NCBI RefSeq assembly: GCF_027484705.1 | Contig: NZ_JAIXSL010000024.1 | Span: 62,001 to 126,000, forward strand | Reading direction: 5' to 3' | Source: Flavobacterium sp. | Lineage (GTDB): Bacteria; Bacteroidota; Bacteroidia; Flavobacteriales; Flavobacteriaceae | Length of the DNA: 64,000 nucleotides | Shown: one piece after another, positions 1-9,541 of the stretch | How positions within the stretch are numbered: position 1 is the first letter of the stretch | Layout of the letters: every line of letters begins with the position of its first letter | Program-made: the position numbers and the translations under genes | The notes under the pieces: model-generated | Told to the model about the DNA's origin: nothing | Database searches by the model: none | What the model saw: only the letters and a program-made list of their open reading frames with translations

Positions 1-1
1 A

Positions 2-250
2 GGAAGTGCCTCCGATGGTATAACCTCTCAAAATTACACAGAATCTACAACCGATTATAACAACAAATTCGATTTTGGTATCACTTCAGGCATTGGGAAA
101 GTTTTCCAGTTAAAAAACAAAAGCAGCATCGTAGTCGAGTTCAGAAACAATCTCGGACTGTTCCAAACCAACAAGAACAATACTTTTAACAACAATACCG
201 TACGCTCTAATTCGTATAATCTGTTGGTTGGTTGGTCTTATGATCTTTAA
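2..250 (+). CDS. C-terminal end of an outer-membrane beta-barrel protein (partial)
   Basis: The frame is open from the window edge to a TAA and is too short for an ORF track that begins at a start codon. The 82 visible residues alternate polar and hydrophobic positions (for example SSIVVEFRNNLGLF) and end in LVGWSYDL. An aromatic or hydrophobic ending after amphipathic strands is typical of outer-membrane barrels of the PorT/OMP_b-brl type. The start and the rest of the gene lie outside the window, so the exact family cannot be given. Confidence 0.7.
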   Translation, partial: GSASDGITSQNYTESTTDYNNKFDFGITSGIGKVFQLKNKSSIVVEFRNNLGLFQTNKNNTFNNNTVRSNSYNLLVGWSYDL

Positions 251-324
251 TCGCTTCGGCAATATAAACTTATGTTTTTTCGTTATCATCAGTAATGATT
301 TTCACGACCAATCCAAATTCAATA

Positions 325-1314
325 ATGAAAAAACGATTCCTGAATAAGATGGTTTTGAGCTGTCTCTTAATGCTGTTTTTTGCCGCCAGCGGTTATTCCC
401 AATCCTACAAAACGATTGATGACGCTGTAGCCAATTACCCGAAATCGTTCACGTCGCCCGAAAAACTCGCGGAGAAAATCAAAACCGATTTCACGACCGA
501 AGAAGAAAAAGCGCGCGCCATTTTCACCTGGATTGCGCTCAACATCCGTTATGATCTTAAAGCATTCCAATCGCAATTGAACAATCCTAAAATGGCTTAT
601 TCGTTTACAAGCGAGGAAGACCGTATTGTCAAAGAACAAAAATTCCGTCGCGACGGAGCCGTTGCATTATTGCGCACTAAAAAAGGCGTTTGTCAGGATT
701 ATACGGCGCTGTTCCATACGGTTTGCGAACTTTCTGGCTTGAAATGTATGACCATCGTCGGAACTTCTAAAACCAATCTGGTGCATATCGGCAAATTACC
801 CACGACGAGCGACCATGCGTGGAATGCTGTAAAAGTTGGCGATGCGTGGCGCTTCATCGATGTGACTTGGGCTTCAGGTATGATGAACCTCGAATCCGGA
901 AAAATGATCCAGCAGTTCAACGACGCGTACTTTTTTACGCCACCCGGAATCTTTTTCCTGAACCACTTTCCTGATGACAAACGCTATCTGATGACCGATA
1001 AGACCGCGCAGGATTTTGCGGCGCTTCCGCTATATTACGGGCGGTATCTCAAATCCGGCTATGAATTTCTCACTCCGGAAAACGGCATCTTTTCCATCAA
1101 AGAAACCCAAGACATTACATTCAGTATCGCTGACTTGCCTGAAAATGATCAGATTGCCTATGTGTTCAGCAATGATGGTAAAGGCAATCTGGTGACAGTG
1201 GAACGCGATGGAAAGACCGCCACATTTCACATTCCGCTGACGAAAAGAAACCGCGGATTTCTGACGATTTATGTCAATCATGAGTCTGTCGTGGCTTATA
1301 AAATTATTCCCTGA
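325..1314 (+). CDS. Secreted transglutaminase-like superfamily protein
   Basis: The protein begins with a signal peptide (MKKRFLNKMVLSCLLML... ending near GYSQ), so I place the start at the internal ATG at 325 rather than at 295. A transglutaminase-core (papain-like) domain follows. The cysteine lies in GVCQDYTALFH, the histidine in DHAWN and the aspartate in FIDVTWA, so the Cys-His-Asp triad is complete and the domain could be active. The C-terminal third resembles the extra domain seen in bacterial proteins related to eukaryotic kyphoscoliosis peptidase. The likely role is a periplasmic or surface protease or crosslinking enzyme; its substrate is unknown. It stands between an outer-membrane protein and parE with no obvious functional link. 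Confidence 0.8.
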   Translation: MKKRFLNKMVLSCLLMLFFAASGYSQSYKTIDDAVANYPKSFTSPEKLAEKIKTDFTTEEEKARAIFTWIALNIRYDLKAFQSQLNNPKMAYSFTSEEDRIVKEQKFRRDGAVALLRTKKGVCQDYTALFHTVCELSGLKCMTIVGTSKTNLVHIGKLPTTSDHAWNAVKVGDAWRFIDVTWASGMMNLESGKMIQQFNDAYFFTPPGIFFLNHFPDDKRYLMTDKTAQDFAALPLYYGRYLKSGYEFLTPENGIFSIKETQDITFSIADLPENDQIAYVFSNDGKGNLVTVERDGKTATFHIPLTKRNRGFLTIYVNHESVVAYKIIP

Positions 1315-1416
1315 AATCCCGAAAACACTGTCAATATCATCTTAATAACTTTACGTCGTAGCACTTCCGATTTTTGCTGAGATAGCTTACATTAGCGTCA
1401 TTCCTTAAAATCTGCT

Positions 1417-3279
1417 ATGTCCGAACAAAATCAATATACGGAAGACAATATCCGCTCGCTAGACTGGAAAGAACACATCCGCATGCGGCCCGGAATGTAT
1501 ATCGGAAAACTCGGCGATGGTTCGTCGCCTGATGACGGTATTTATATCTTGCTCAAAGAAGTCATCGACAACTGTATCGATGAGTTTGTCATGGGCTCGG
1601 GAAAAACCATCGAAGTCACGATCAAAGACAAAACTGTTTCGGTGCGCGATTACGGTCGTGGCATTCCGTTAGGGAAAGTCGTTGATGTGGTTTCTAAAAT
1701 GAATACCGGTGGAAAATACGATTCGCTAGCGTTTAAAAAATCAGTTGGGCTTAACGGTGTCGGTACGAAAGCCGTCAATGCTTTGTCGAATTATTTCCGC
1801 GTAGAATCCGTGCGTGATGACAAACAAAAAGCCGCGGAATTCAACGGTGGTAATCTGGTACTCGAAGAAGATGTCATCGAGACGACCAAACGCAAAGGAA
1901 CCAAAGTTACGTTTATTCCCGATGAAGCCATCTTCAAGAATTACAAATTCCGAAACGAGTATGTAATCAAGATGTTGAAGAATTACTGTTATCTGAATAC
2001 GGGTTTGACGATCATCTACAACGGGGAGAAATTCTATTCCGACAACGGTCTGAAAGATTTGCTCGATGAGAATATCGCGATTGAAGACATGGTTTATCCA
2101 ATCATTCACTTGCTTGGCGATGATATCGAAGTAGCGATTACGCACAGTAAATCACAATATTCAGAAGAATACCATTCGTTTGTGAATGGACAAAATACGA
2201 CCCAGGGCGGAACGCATCTCGTGGCTTTCCGTGAAGCGATTGTCAAAACGATCCGCGAGTTTTACAACAAAGGTTTTGAGCCTTCGGATATCAGAAAATC
2301 AATCGTCAGTGCCGTTAGTGTGAAGGTCATGGAACCGGTTTTCGAATCGCAGACCAAAACCAAACTGGGCTCGACCGATATGGGTTCTGAACCCGGAATG
2401 CCCTCCGTGCGTACGTTCGTCAATGATTTCATCAAAACCAAATTAGACAATTTCCTGCATAAAAATCCTGAAACCGCCGATTTGCTGTTGCGCAAGATTT
2501 TACAGGCCGAACGCGAACGTAAAGAGTTATCCGGAATCAGAAAACTTGCCAAAGACCGTGCGAAAAAGTCAAGTTTGCACAATAAGAAACTGCGCGATTG
2601 CCGCGTGCATTTGTCGGACATCAAAAACCCGCGTTACCTCGAAAGTACTTTGTTTATCACTGAGGGAGATTCGGCTTCGGGTTCGATCACCAAATCGCGT
2701 GATGTCAATACGCAGGCCGTGTTCAGTTTGCGCGGTAAGCCTTTGAACTCTTACGGCATGAGCAAGAAAATTGTGTATGAGAACGAGGAATTCAATTTGT
2801 TGCAAGCCGCTTTGGATATTGAAGATGACATGGAAAACTTGCGTTACAACAATATCGTGATTGCGACCGATGCCGATGTCGATGGGATGCACATCCGTTT
2901 GTTGCTGATTACGTTTTTCCTGCAGTTTTTTCCTGAATTGATTAAAGAAGGGCATTTGTATATCTTGCAGACGCCATTGTTCCGCGTCAGAAATAAAAAA
3001 GAAACGATTTATTGCTATTCTGACGAAGAGCGCAGAAATGCGATTGAAAAACTCAAACCGAAGCCTGAGATTACGCGATTTAAAGGATTGGGAGAAATTT
3101 CGCCCGACGAGTTCAAAAACTTCATCGGAGAAACGATCCGACTCGATCCGATTATGATGGATAAGAACACTTCGGTAGAGCAGTTGCTGTCGTTCTATAT
3201 GGGGAAAAATACGCCCGACCGACAGGAATTCATCATCCACAATCTGAAGGTGGAACTCGATGTCGTGGAAGCGAATTAA
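1417..3279 (+). CDS. parE: DNA topoisomerase IV subunit B (type IIA, ATPase subunit)
   Basis: This is the ATP-binding subunit that drives strand passage when chromosomes are decatenated. The N-terminus is a GHKL ATPase, with the N-box in [13 protein letters not shown] and the glycine-rich lid in [14 protein letters not shown] transducer region follows. The TOPRIM domain shows ITEGDSASG near residue 414 and the metal-binding acidic motif TDADVDGMH. The C-terminus carries [13 protein letters not shown]. At 620 residues it has the usual length for ParE and lacks the insert found in many GyrB proteins. The parC gene follows after 136 bases that contain an intergenic hairpin element, which supports assignment to topoisomerase IV rather than gyrase. 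Confidence 0.93.
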   Translation: MSEQNQYTEDNIRSLDWKEHIRMRPGMYIGKLGDGSSPDDGIYILLKEVIDNCIDEFVMGSGKTIEVTIKDKTVSVRDYGRGIPLGKVVDVVSKMNTGGKYDSLAFKKSVGLNGVGTKAVNALSNYFRVESVRDDKQKAAEFNGGNLVLEEDVIETTKRKGTKVTFIPDEAIFKNYKFRNEYVIKMLKNYCYLNTGLTIIYNGEKFYSDNGLKDLLDENIAIEDMVYPIIHLLGDDIEVAITHSKSQYSEEYHSFVNGQNTTQGGTHLVAFREAIVKTIREFYNKGFEPSDIRKSIVSAVSVKVMEPVFESQTKTKLGSTDMGSEPGMPSVRTFVNDFIKTKLDNFLHKNPETADLLLRKILQAERERKELSGIRKLAKDRAKKSSLHNKKLRDCRVHLSDIKNPRYLESTLFITEGDSASGSITKSRDVNTQAVFSLRGKPLNSYGMSKKIVYENEEFNLLQAALDIEDDMENLRYNNIVIATDADVDGMHIRLLLITFFLQFFPELIKEGHLYILQTPLFRVRNKKETIYCYSDEERRNAIEKLKPKPEITRFKGLGEISPDEFKNFIGETIRLDPIMMDKNTSVEQLLSFYMGKNTPDRQEFIIHNLKVELDVVEAN

Positions 3280-3299
3280 TCAATGGTAACGAAAGCCCT

Positions 3300-3385
3300 A
3301 GCCCTGATTGTAACGGCATCCTTTTTCCGGCTTCTTTAGACGGAAAAAGATATAGTGAAAAGCAGGAAAAGCTTCTAAAATAAAA
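3300..3385 (+). repeat. Dispersed intergenic hairpin element, copy 1
   Basis: The copy reads AGCCCTGAT...CGGCATCC, then a hairpin with arms TTTTTCCG and CGGAAAAA around an 11-base loop, then GATATAGTGAAAAGCAGG and GCTTCTAAA. The same flanks recur near 8.1, 12.3, 41.2, 58.3 and 59.4 kb with different stem sequences. The 3' end points toward the parC start codon about 30 bases away. It could act as a terminator, attenuator or mRNA processing site inside the parE-parC transcript; that role is inferred. Confidence 0.7.
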
Positions 3386-3415
3386 TACTAAAATTCTGAA
3401 AATAATTCAGCATTA

Positions 3416-6112
3416 ATGAAAGACGAAGAAGACGAAAACACTAACGATGATTTGGAAAATGACGGCACTGACGAAAATTCCCAAGAGGAACTTTCCGAGG
3501 CAGTAGCACCAACTTCTGAGCATCATTTTTACGAAAACGACGAAGACGCCAGCGATACGATTACCAAGGTTACCGGAATGTATAAAGACTGGTTCCTCGA
3601 TTATGCTTCGTATGTCATCTTAGAGCGCGCGGTTCCTGCGATTGAGGACGGTTTCAAACCCGTACAGCGCCGTATCATGCATTCGCTCAAAGAACTTGAT
3701 GACGGCCGTTACAACAAAGTGGCGAATGTCGTTGGGCACACGATGCAGTACCATCCGCACGGTGACCAAAGTATCAGCGACGCGATGGTGCAGATTGGCC
3801 AGAAAGAATTGCTGATCGATTGTCAGGGAAACTGGGGAAACATCCTCACAGGCGATGGCGCCGCGGCTTCGCGTTATATCGAGGCGCGTTTGTCGAAGTT
3901 TGCGTTGGAGGTTTTATATTCGCCGAAAATCACCGATTGGGGCGTTTCTTATGACGGAAGAAGAGCGGAACCGAACAACCTTCCCGTAAAATTTCCGTTG
4001 CTTTTGGCGCAAGGTGCTGAAGGGATTGCGGTGGGTTTGTCGACGAAAGTGTTGCCGCACAATTTCAATGAGCTTATCGATGCGTCGATTAAGATTTTAA
4101 AAGGCAAACCTTTCCAGATTTTTCCTGATTTCCAAACGGCCGGAATTGCCGATGTTTCTAATTATAACGATGGAATGCGCGGCGGTCGCGTTCGGGTTCG
4201 TGCGAAAATCGGGCAACTTGATAAAAACACTTTGGTCATTACGCAGATTCCGTATTCGACCAATACGACGACTTTGATCGACAGCATTTTGAAAGCCAAT
4301 GAAAAAGGTAAAATCAAAATCAAGAAAATCGAAGACAATACGGCTGCTGAAGTCGAAATTCTAATTCATTTATATCCCGGCGTTTCTCCCGATAAAACGA
4401 TTGATGCGCTGTTTGCCTTCACGGCTTGTGAGACTTCTGTCGCGCCTTTGGGTTGCGTCATTGAAGACAACAAACCTTTGTTCGTAGGCGTTTCGCATAT
4501 GTTGAAGATTTCAACCGAACGCACGGTACAATTGCTCAAAAGCGAACTTGAAATTCAGCTCGGCGAACTTGAAGAACAATGGCATTTTCTGTCACTCGAA
4601 CGCATTTTCATCGAGAACAGGATTTACCGTCTGATTGAGGAAGAAACGACCAAAGAAGGCGTGATTTCCGCGATCGATGAAGGCTTGAAACCTTTCGTCA
4701 AACCGTTGAAAAGAGCGATTACCGAAGAAGATATTTTGCGCTTGACCGAAATCAAGATCATGCGTATTTCGAAATTCGACAGCAATAAGGCGCAGGACAA
4801 AATCGACGCGTTGGAAGGCGACATCGAACAAGTCAAACACGATTTGGAACATTTGACCGATTTCGCGATTGCATACTTTACCAAACTCAAAGAGAAATAT
4901 GGCAAAGGCCGCGAACGCCAGACCGAACTCAGGATTTTCGACGATATTGAAGCGACGAAAGTCGTTTTGAGAAACACCAAATTGTATGTGAACCGCGAGG
5001 AAGGTTTCATCGGAACCGGACTCAAGAAAGACGAATATGTGACCGATTGTTCTGACATCGACGACATCATCGTATTCCTGCGCGATGGTAATATGATGAT
5101 TTCAAAAGTCGATGATAAGAAATTCGTCGGCAAAGACATCATTCACGTGGCGGTGTTTGACAAGAGCGACAAACGCACGATCTACAACATGATTTACCGC
5201 GACGGGAAAAACGGCCCGGCTTACATCAAACGATTCAATGTTTCGGGTGTGACGCGCGATAAATTATACGATCTGACCAATGAAACCAAAGGTTCGCAGA
5301 TTTTGTATTTTACTTGCAATCCGAATGGGGAAGCCGAAGTAATTACAGTTTTATTGCGTCAGGTTGGCAGCATCAAAAAGCTCAAATGGGATTTAGATTT
5401 TGCAAGTATTGCGATTAAAGGCCGTGCTTCGAAAGGAAATCTGGTGACGAAATACCCAATTAAGAAAATTGAAATTAAGGAAAAAGGTATTTCGACGTTG
5501 TTGCCAAGAAAAATATGGTTCGACGATACGGTGCAGAAACTCAATACCGACGCGCGTGGTGAATTGCTTGGGGAATTCCGTCCGAGCGACAAAATCCTCG
5601 TGATTTCACAAACCGGAAAACTCAAAGTGATCATTCCAGAACTTACGACGCATTTTGATGAAGACATGGTCGTGCTTGAAAAATGGATTCCAAGCAAACC
5701 GATTTCAGCGATTTATTACGACGGCGAAAAAGAGCGCTATTATGTGAAACGTTTCCTCGTCGAAAGCGAAGGCAAGGAGGAAAGCTTCATTACGGAGCAT
5801 CCGAATTCGCAATTGGAAATCGTCGCTACGGATTACAGACCAGTGGCAGAATTGGTGTTCAATAAGGTCAAAGGCGTGCAAAAGGAAAACCAAGTGGTCG
5901 ATCTCGAAGCATTCATCACGGTCAAAGGCTTTAAGGCTTTAGGAAATCAACTCACGACGGATAAATTAAAGCAAGTGAATCTGTTGGAACCATTGCCTTA
6001 CGAAGCACCGGAAGAAGTTCTAGAAACCATAGAAGTGATCGGAGAAACCCAACCCGATATTGCCGACGAAGACATCCAACTGGATGACGACGGACAGATT
6101 ACATTGTTTTAA
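3416..6112 (+). CDS. parC: DNA topoisomerase IV subunit A (DNA cleavage subunit)
   Basis: This subunit cuts and rejoins DNA and pairs with ParE. An acidic, probably disordered N-terminus of about 50 residues (EDENTNDDLEND...) precedes the winged-helix/tower core. The core contains RRIMHSLKELDDGRYNK, the YHPHGD motif, and the catalytic tyrosine in SRYIEARLS at about residue 154. The C-terminal half is a divergent beta-pinwheel domain and the protein ends in an acidic tail (DIADEDIQLDDDGQ). At 898 residues it is longer than E. coli ParC because of the tails, as is usual in flavobacteria. The position directly after parE supports ParC over GyrA, although flavobacterial GyrA and ParC cores are similar. 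Confidence 0.92.
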   Translation: MKDEEDENTNDDLENDGTDENSQEELSEAVAPTSEHHFYENDEDASDTITKVTGMYKDWFLDYASYVILERAVPAIEDGFKPVQRRIMHSLKELDDGRYNKVANVVGHTMQYHPHGDQSISDAMVQIGQKELLIDCQGNWGNILTGDGAAASRYIEARLSKFALEVLYSPKITDWGVSYDGRRAEPNNLPVKFPLLLAQGAEGIAVGLSTKVLPHNFNELIDASIKILKGKPFQIFPDFQTAGIADVSNYNDGMRGGRVRVRAKIGQLDKNTLVITQIPYSTNTTTLIDSILKANEKGKIKIKKIEDNTAAEVEILIHLYPGVSPDKTIDALFAFTACETSVAPLGCVIEDNKPLFVGVSHMLKISTERTVQLLKSELEIQLGELEEQWHFLSLERIFIENRIYRLIEEETTKEGVISAIDEGLKPFVKPLKRAITEEDILRLTEIKIMRISKFDSNKAQDKIDALEGDIEQVKHDLEHLTDFAIAYFTKLKEKYGKGRERQTELRIFDDIEATKVVLRNTKLYVNREEGFIGTGLKKDEYVTDCSDIDDIIVFLRDGNMMISKVDDKKFVGKDIIHVAVFDKSDKRTIYNMIYRDGKNGPAYIKRFNVSGVTRDKLYDLTNETKGSQILYFTCNPNGEAEVITVLLRQVGSIKKLKWDLDFASIAIKGRASKGNLVTKYPIKKIEIKEKGISTLLPRKIWFDDTVQKLNTDARGELLGEFRPSDKILVISQTGKLKVIIPELTTHFDEDMVVLEKWIPSKPISAIYYDGEKERYYVKRFLVESEGKEESFITEHPNSQLEIVATDYRPVAELVFNKVKGVQKENQVVDLEAFITVKGFKALGNQLTTDKLKQVNLLEPLPYEAPEEVLETIEVIGETQPDIADEDIQLDDDGQITLF

Positions 6113-6117
6113 ATCAT

Positions 6118-6183
6118 TGTGGATTTGTGGATTCGGTTATTCGGTTATTCGAATCAACAAATAACCGCATAACCAAATCCACG
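6118..6183. repeat. AT-rich imperfect palindrome after parC
   Basis: The left arm GTGGATTTGTGGATTCGGTTATTCGG pairs imperfectly with the right arm AATAACCGCATAACCAAATCCAC. Inside the left arm CGGTTATT is repeated in tandem. It lies between convergent genes just ahead of a clear terminator. It looks like an intergenic repeat remnant with no coding potential. Confidence 0.5.
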
Positions 6184-6190
6184 ACAAACA

Positions 6191-6231
6191 AAAAAAGGCG
6201 CAAAGAATTTAATCTTTACGCCTTTTCTTTT
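6191..6231. terminator. Bidirectional intrinsic terminator between parC and the 6245 gene
   Basis: An A-run precedes arms AAAAGGCGCAAAGA and TCTTTACGCCTTTT with a loop of about six bases (one mismatch), followed by TCTTTT. A-tract and T-tract on opposite sides let it serve both convergent genes. Confidence 0.85.
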
Positions 6232-6244
6232 CATAGCAATAACT

Positions 6245-6679
6245 TTATTTGCCTTGTTTGGCTTTTTCGCTGTCAATGATGGCTCCGGTTCCGGCACCCA
6301 AACCTGCACCGGCAAGTCCGCCTATGATGGCACCTTCTCCTTTTTTCTTGGAGACCGCAGCACCGGTAATGGCTCCGACACCCGCACCAATTACAGCGCC
6401 TTTGGCGGCACGGCTCCAACCTTTTCTTTTTTCGGTTACGGTCGTTGTGGTATTGGTATGCGTGACGGCCTGACGCGAATGTTTTTCTTTTTCGACGATG
6501 GCTTGCATCGAGTCAATCGATTTTTGTTTGGCGATTTCCATTTTTTGCTGGGCGAGTACGACATTCATCGAATCGATAACGGCCTGTTTGTCTTCTTCGA
6601 CGACCTTGGCTTCGTTGGCGGTTGGCTTACACGAAAACACAGTCAGGCTTAACGTGAGGATGATGATTAACTTTTTCAT
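6245..6679 (-). CDS. Glycine-zipper lipoprotein
   Basis: The start is set at 6679 because MKKLIIILTLSLTVFSC is a textbook lipoprotein signal with the lipidated cysteine at residue 17. The middle is rich in Lys, Gln and Glu and probably helical (AQQKMEIAKQKSIDSMQ). The C-terminal part is a run of small residues (GAVIGAGVGAITGAAV, then GGLAGAGLGAGTGAI), the glycine-zipper pattern of YMGG-like or Gly-zip_OmpA domains that insert in or pack against the outer membrane. A structural envelope role is likely but the exact function is unknown. It is transcribed alone and shares the terminator on its 3' side with parC. Confidence 0.75.
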   Translation of the reverse strand: MKKLIIILTLSLTVFSCKPTANEAKVVEEDKQAVIDSMNVVLAQQKMEIAKQKSIDSMQAIVEKEKHSRQAVTHTNTTTTVTEKRKGWSRAAKGAVIGAGVGAITGAAVSKKKGEGAIIGGLAGAGLGAGTGAIIDSEKAKQGK

Positions 6680-6780
6680 AATGTAGTGTTTTGAATTGAA
6701 AGTAAAGATGAGGGAAACCATTCCAAAAGGCTTACATTTTTCAACTATTAATTTGTAGGATTTGCTATATCATCAATTAA

Positions 6781-6816
6781 AAAAGGCGTGAAGAAATAAT
6801 CTTCACGCCTTGATTT
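6781..6816 (-). terminator. Intrinsic terminator of the TerC operon
   Basis: Arms AAGGCGTGAAGA and TCTTCACGCCTT flank the loop AATAA. The A-run on the plus-strand left side becomes a T-run in the minus-strand transcript, just past the stop codon of the TerC gene at 6836. Confidence 0.85.
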
Positions 6817-6835
6817 ATCTTACAGTTAAAGCACT

Positions 6836-7696
6836 TTAATCCATCAAATCGGTATCTTCGAGTTTTTTATCTCTAATCTTATTGTTGTGCAATTTCACAG
6901 GATTTTTTGATTTTTTGATTCTTAAATTGAGGAATTCCACAAACAACGAGAAGAAAATCGTAAAGTATAAATAACCTTTCGGAATGCTCGTCACTTCGCT
7001 GTCGCCAAAGAATTTGAAATGTGCCAGATGCGAACCTTCTGCAATCAACATCACGCCAATCAAAATCAAAAACGACAAGCCCAAAATCTGGATCGTCGGA
7101 TGGTCATTCACAAACTTGCTCACCGGTCCGGCGAAAATCATCATGATCAGAATGGAAATCACCACCGCCAGAATCATAATCTCTAAAGCACCGGCGTAAC
7201 CGAATCCACCTTCAGGAATCGGTTTCATACTGATCAAACCGACTGCGGTCAAAATACTGTCGAACGAAAAAACCAAGTTCAACACCGCAATCTGAATAAT
7301 CGCATTCACTAAAGTATTCCCCGCTTTGGCATTCGCGCCGTCTTCTTCGCCTTCGAGTTTGTGGTGAATTTCAGTCACGCTTTTGTACAGTAAAAACAAT
7401 CCACCTCCAAAAATAATGATGCTCTGCCCAGTAATGTGCGCCGAGAACCAACCCCATTCAAGACTGATCAAAGTATCCTGCAAGCTCAACACCCATGTGA
7501 TGCCGAACAACAAGATGATCCGGAACGCCATCGCCAGAAGCAAACCAATACGGCGCGCTTTCGGTTGGTCTTTAGCCTCGAGTTTCCCCGACACGATCGA
7601 CAGGAATACGATATTATCAATCCCGAGAATAATCTCCAGAAAAGTCAAAGTCAATAAAGCTACCCATGCATCGGGGTTTAAAAATATTTCAAACAT
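6836..7696 (-). CDS. TerC family integral membrane protein
   Basis: The N-terminus (LTFLEIILGIDNIVFLSIVSGKL) carries the acidic intramembrane motif that defines TerC/YkoY-type proteins, and a second acidic motif appears in NLVFSFDSILTAVGL. About seven membrane segments can be drawn. Members of this family have been linked to tellurite resistance and, in several bacteria, to metallation or efflux of manganese for exported proteins; a metal role is therefore likely but not shown here. The C-terminal tail is short and charged (NNKIRDKKLEDTDLMD). It starts 24 bases after the 7721 lipoprotein gene and is probably cotranscribed with it. Confidence 0.85.
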   Translation of the reverse strand: MFEIFLNPDAWVALLTLTFLEIILGIDNIVFLSIVSGKLEAKDQPKARRIGLLLAMAFRIILLFGITWVLSLQDTLISLEWGWFSAHITGQSIIIFGGGLFLLYKSVTEIHHKLEGEEDGANAKAGNTLVNAIIQIAVLNLVFSFDSILTAVGLISMKPIPEGGFGYAGALEIMILAVVISILIMMIFAGPVSKFVNDHPTIQILGLSFLILIGVMLIAEGSHLAHFKFFGDSEVTSIPKGYLYFTIFFSLFVEFLNLRIKKSKNPVKLHNNKIRDKKLEDTDLMD

Positions 7697-7720
7697 AGTA
7701 TCTATTTATCAGTTTAAGTT

Positions 7721-8089
7721 TTAGATCTTTCTCGCCGTTCCGCGTTGTTTCTCATCATTGCCCACCGCAGCGAACTCAAAAGTATAGGAATTTTGCGACG
7801 TGGTCAAAATTTTTATCGAGATTGCCTTTTCCTCAGCCATATTTTTCGGATGCAGTTTCTGCAACACATACTCGCAGTCGTTCACCCAACGGATCGAAGC
7901 CGTGTCGGTCTTGCCTTTATAAGTCTCAATCACCATCGAATCGGTGCGGATCGAAACTGTTTTATGCTTCACGCCATTGATCGTGATCTCCGATTCAAAA
8001 GTTCCGGTCTTAAAATCCTTGCAGTTGCGCTCGGCATTGTAGCACGAAACCAGCAGCAGTAATAACGGTAAAAGTGTAATTTTTCTCAT
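7721..8089 (-). CDS. Small lipoprotein of unknown function
   Basis: The product has 122 residues. MRKITLLPLLLLLVSC is a lipoprotein signal with the lipidated cysteine at residue 16. The mature part is soluble and beta-rich, with a conserved-looking NAERNCKDFKTGTF segment after the anchor and two further cysteines (C23 and the one in NDCEYVL) that could form a disulfide. I recall flavobacterial relatives being labelled DNA topoisomerase IV in some annotations; nothing in this sequence supports such a role, and the real parE-parC pair is upstream. An intergenic hairpin element lies just ahead of the start codon. The function is unknown. Confidence 0.7.
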   Translation of the reverse strand: MRKITLLPLLLLLVSCYNAERNCKDFKTGTFESEITINGVKHKTVSIRTDSMVIETYKGKTDTASIRWVNDCEYVLQKLHPKNMAEEKAISIKILTTSQNSYTFEFAAVGNDEKQRGTARKI

Positions 8090-8099
8090 AAGTTTTTTT

Positions 8100-8184
8100 A
8101 GAAGCTATTTCCCGCTTTCATTCCAATCTTTTTTGTTTTTAAAGAAAAAACAAAAAAGGATTTTCCCTTCAATCGGGGCTAGGG
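8100..8184 (-). repeat. Dispersed intergenic hairpin element, copy 2
   Basis: On the minus strand it reads AGCCCCGATTGAAGGG...ATCC, then a hairpin with arms TTTTTTGTTTTT and AAAAACAAAAAA, then a degenerate middle, AAAGCGGGA and GCTTCTAAA. It ends about ten bases before the ATG of the 7721 lipoprotein gene. The stem sequence differs entirely from copy 1 yet is still paired. Confidence 0.65.
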
Positions 8185-8187
8185 CCA

Positions 8188-8757
8188 TTATTTCAATCGA
8201 CGTATTTCTTCGTCCGTAAAATTCTTGATGCTTTTGTCTTTCGCAAATTTATCGGCATTATAACTTTTCGACGCATTTCTAGGAATCGACAAACTATCCC
8301 AAGCGGAACTTTTCAACTGTTTCGCATAAAACACGATCTGCCCGATATGATACGGATAATGCGCCAACTGTCGGTTGATCGCTTCCACGACCGTGTGGCC
8401 TTCGTTGCGGATGTAAATGATCTGCGAAAGCTGTTCGGTTTGCAGACTGTCAAGCGCGCTTAGAAAACAAGTCCAGCCTTGGTCCCAAAACGCCATGACT
8501 TCTTCTTTGGAGGTCAGGTCGTTTTCAAATTCGGCATCGCGCTGACGCCATTCTTTTTCGCCATCGGTCGTCAGGAAATCCGTCCATCGCGAGAGCATGT
8601 TTCCCGATAAATGTTTGACAATCGTCGCGATACTGTTTGTGTCTTCGTTCACCATCACAAAAAGTTGCTCCGGTTCGAGTTGGCTCATGGCTTTCTCGCC
8701 GAGCATTTTGTAATAGAGAAACTGTTTTCTGACACTTTCGAGGTAACTTTCAGTCAT
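8188..8757 (-). CDS. DUF1572/DinB-like four-helix protein
   Basis: The 189-residue product has the layout of DUF1572 in the DinB/YfiT superfamily. An N-terminal helix is followed by NTDTNSIA-type turn sequences and TIVKHLSGNM, which supplies the first metal-ligand histidine. A late AHYPYHIGQIVF motif supplies the other histidines. These proteins bind a divalent metal in a four-helix bundle, and some transfer thiols such as bacillithiol; the substrate here cannot be inferred. The C-terminus contains SSAWDSLSIPR, common in the family. There is no signal peptide, so it is cytoplasmic. Confidence 0.75.
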   Translation of the reverse strand: MTESYLESVRKQFLYYKMLGEKAMSQLEPEQLFVMVNEDTNSIATIVKHLSGNMLSRWTDFLTTDGEKEWRQRDAEFENDLTSKEEVMAFWDQGWTCFLSALDSLQTEQLSQIIYIRNEGHTVVEAINRQLAHYPYHIGQIVFYAKQLKSSAWDSLSIPRNASKSYNADKFAKDKSIKNFTDEEIRRLK

Positions 8758-8810
8758 ACTTCTATATTGTTTATATATTTAATGATACTTACTGAGACTC
8801 ATTCGACCCA

Positions 8811-9530
8811 TTAATTATCTTTTGAATTACTATCCGCTGGGGTAGACTGCTTTCTAAATAGCTCCAGAAAATAGCCCACTTGCAAAAAATCTCGACCGGT
8901 TTCGTCATTTATTTTATAATCAAATTGATGCAAATAACCCATTTGAAAAGTAGTAGACTTTGTCGGTTTATAGCTAAAAGCGAGCAACGCCCGATTTCTT
9001 TCAAAATACGGTTCCTTGTTTGTAAAAAAGAGTTCGTTACTGGCACTAACCTGAAAGGGCTTAAATCCGTTGCTTTCTTTTCCAAATGGATAAGCTATAC
9101 CAAGTCTGTAGCGGTAGCGATTTCGGTAACCATTGCTGGTATATCTAAATTCAGCCCGGTAGCGCTGCTCGACAGTAAACGCGCCTAGTTTTTGAGAAAG
9201 TATAACTTGTGGCCAAATTCTAAATTCGTTATTGTTTTTTGGCTGCACAAAGTTTCCGCCCTCTTTATACGTTTGGTAACTCCCGGCACCCAAAGTCAAC
9301 TTTAGATTTTTTAATGCTTTAAAGTCAAAACCACCTTTATATTCGTAATAGTGAAAGTCATCATAAAAGTGCAAGGAACGCAATTGCGCTTCCCCAAACA
9401 CGCTCATATTATCATTGAAAGTATATTTTAGATTGAACACATTCCAACTGCCCAATTCGCTTGATTGACCAAAAGCACTTGACGAAAAGTTGAGCAATAA
9501 CATAGCAATGTAAATGTAAATGATTCTCAT
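8811..9530 (-). CDS. DUF2490 outer-membrane beta-barrel protein
   Basis: A signal peptide (MRIIYIYIAMLLLNFSSSAFGQ) is followed by ELGSWNVFNLKYTFNDNMSVF and a series of amphipathic strands, the pattern of DUF2490. Aromatic residues cluster in the strands (LHFYDDFHYYEYKGGFDF). The family is predicted to fold as a barrel in the outer membrane and has no settled function. The gene starts 11 bases after the pentapeptide-repeat gene and may be the last member of the murQ transcript. The C-terminal tail after LFRKQSTPAD is polar and unusual for a barrel, which normally ends in an aromatic residue. Confidence 0.72.
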   Translation of the reverse strand: MRIIYIYIAMLLLNFSSSAFGQSSELGSWNVFNLKYTFNDNMSVFGEAQLRSLHFYDDFHYYEYKGGFDFKALKNLKLTLGAGSYQTYKEGGNFVQPKNNNEFRIWPQVILSQKLGAFTVEQRYRAEFRYTSNGYRNRYRYRLGIAYPFGKESNGFKPFQVSASNELFFTNKEPYFERNRALLAFSYKPTKSTTFQMGYLHQFDYKINDETGRDFLQVGYFLELFRKQSTPADSNSKDN

Positions 9531-9541
9531 GTACCACGCGA

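Noticed and set aside
2569-3240. 223-residue minus-strand ORF opposite parE
   Set aside because: Fully inside the TOPRIM and C-terminal region of parE; no independent features.
5359-5697. 112-residue minus-strand ORF inside parC
   Set aside because: Lies wholly within the ParC C-terminal domain coding sequence, with serine-rich shadow composition and no start context.
7721-8089. DNA topoisomerase IV label for the small lipoprotein
   Set aside because: The protein is a 122-residue lipoprotein with no topoisomerase motif; such a name would be a propagated error.
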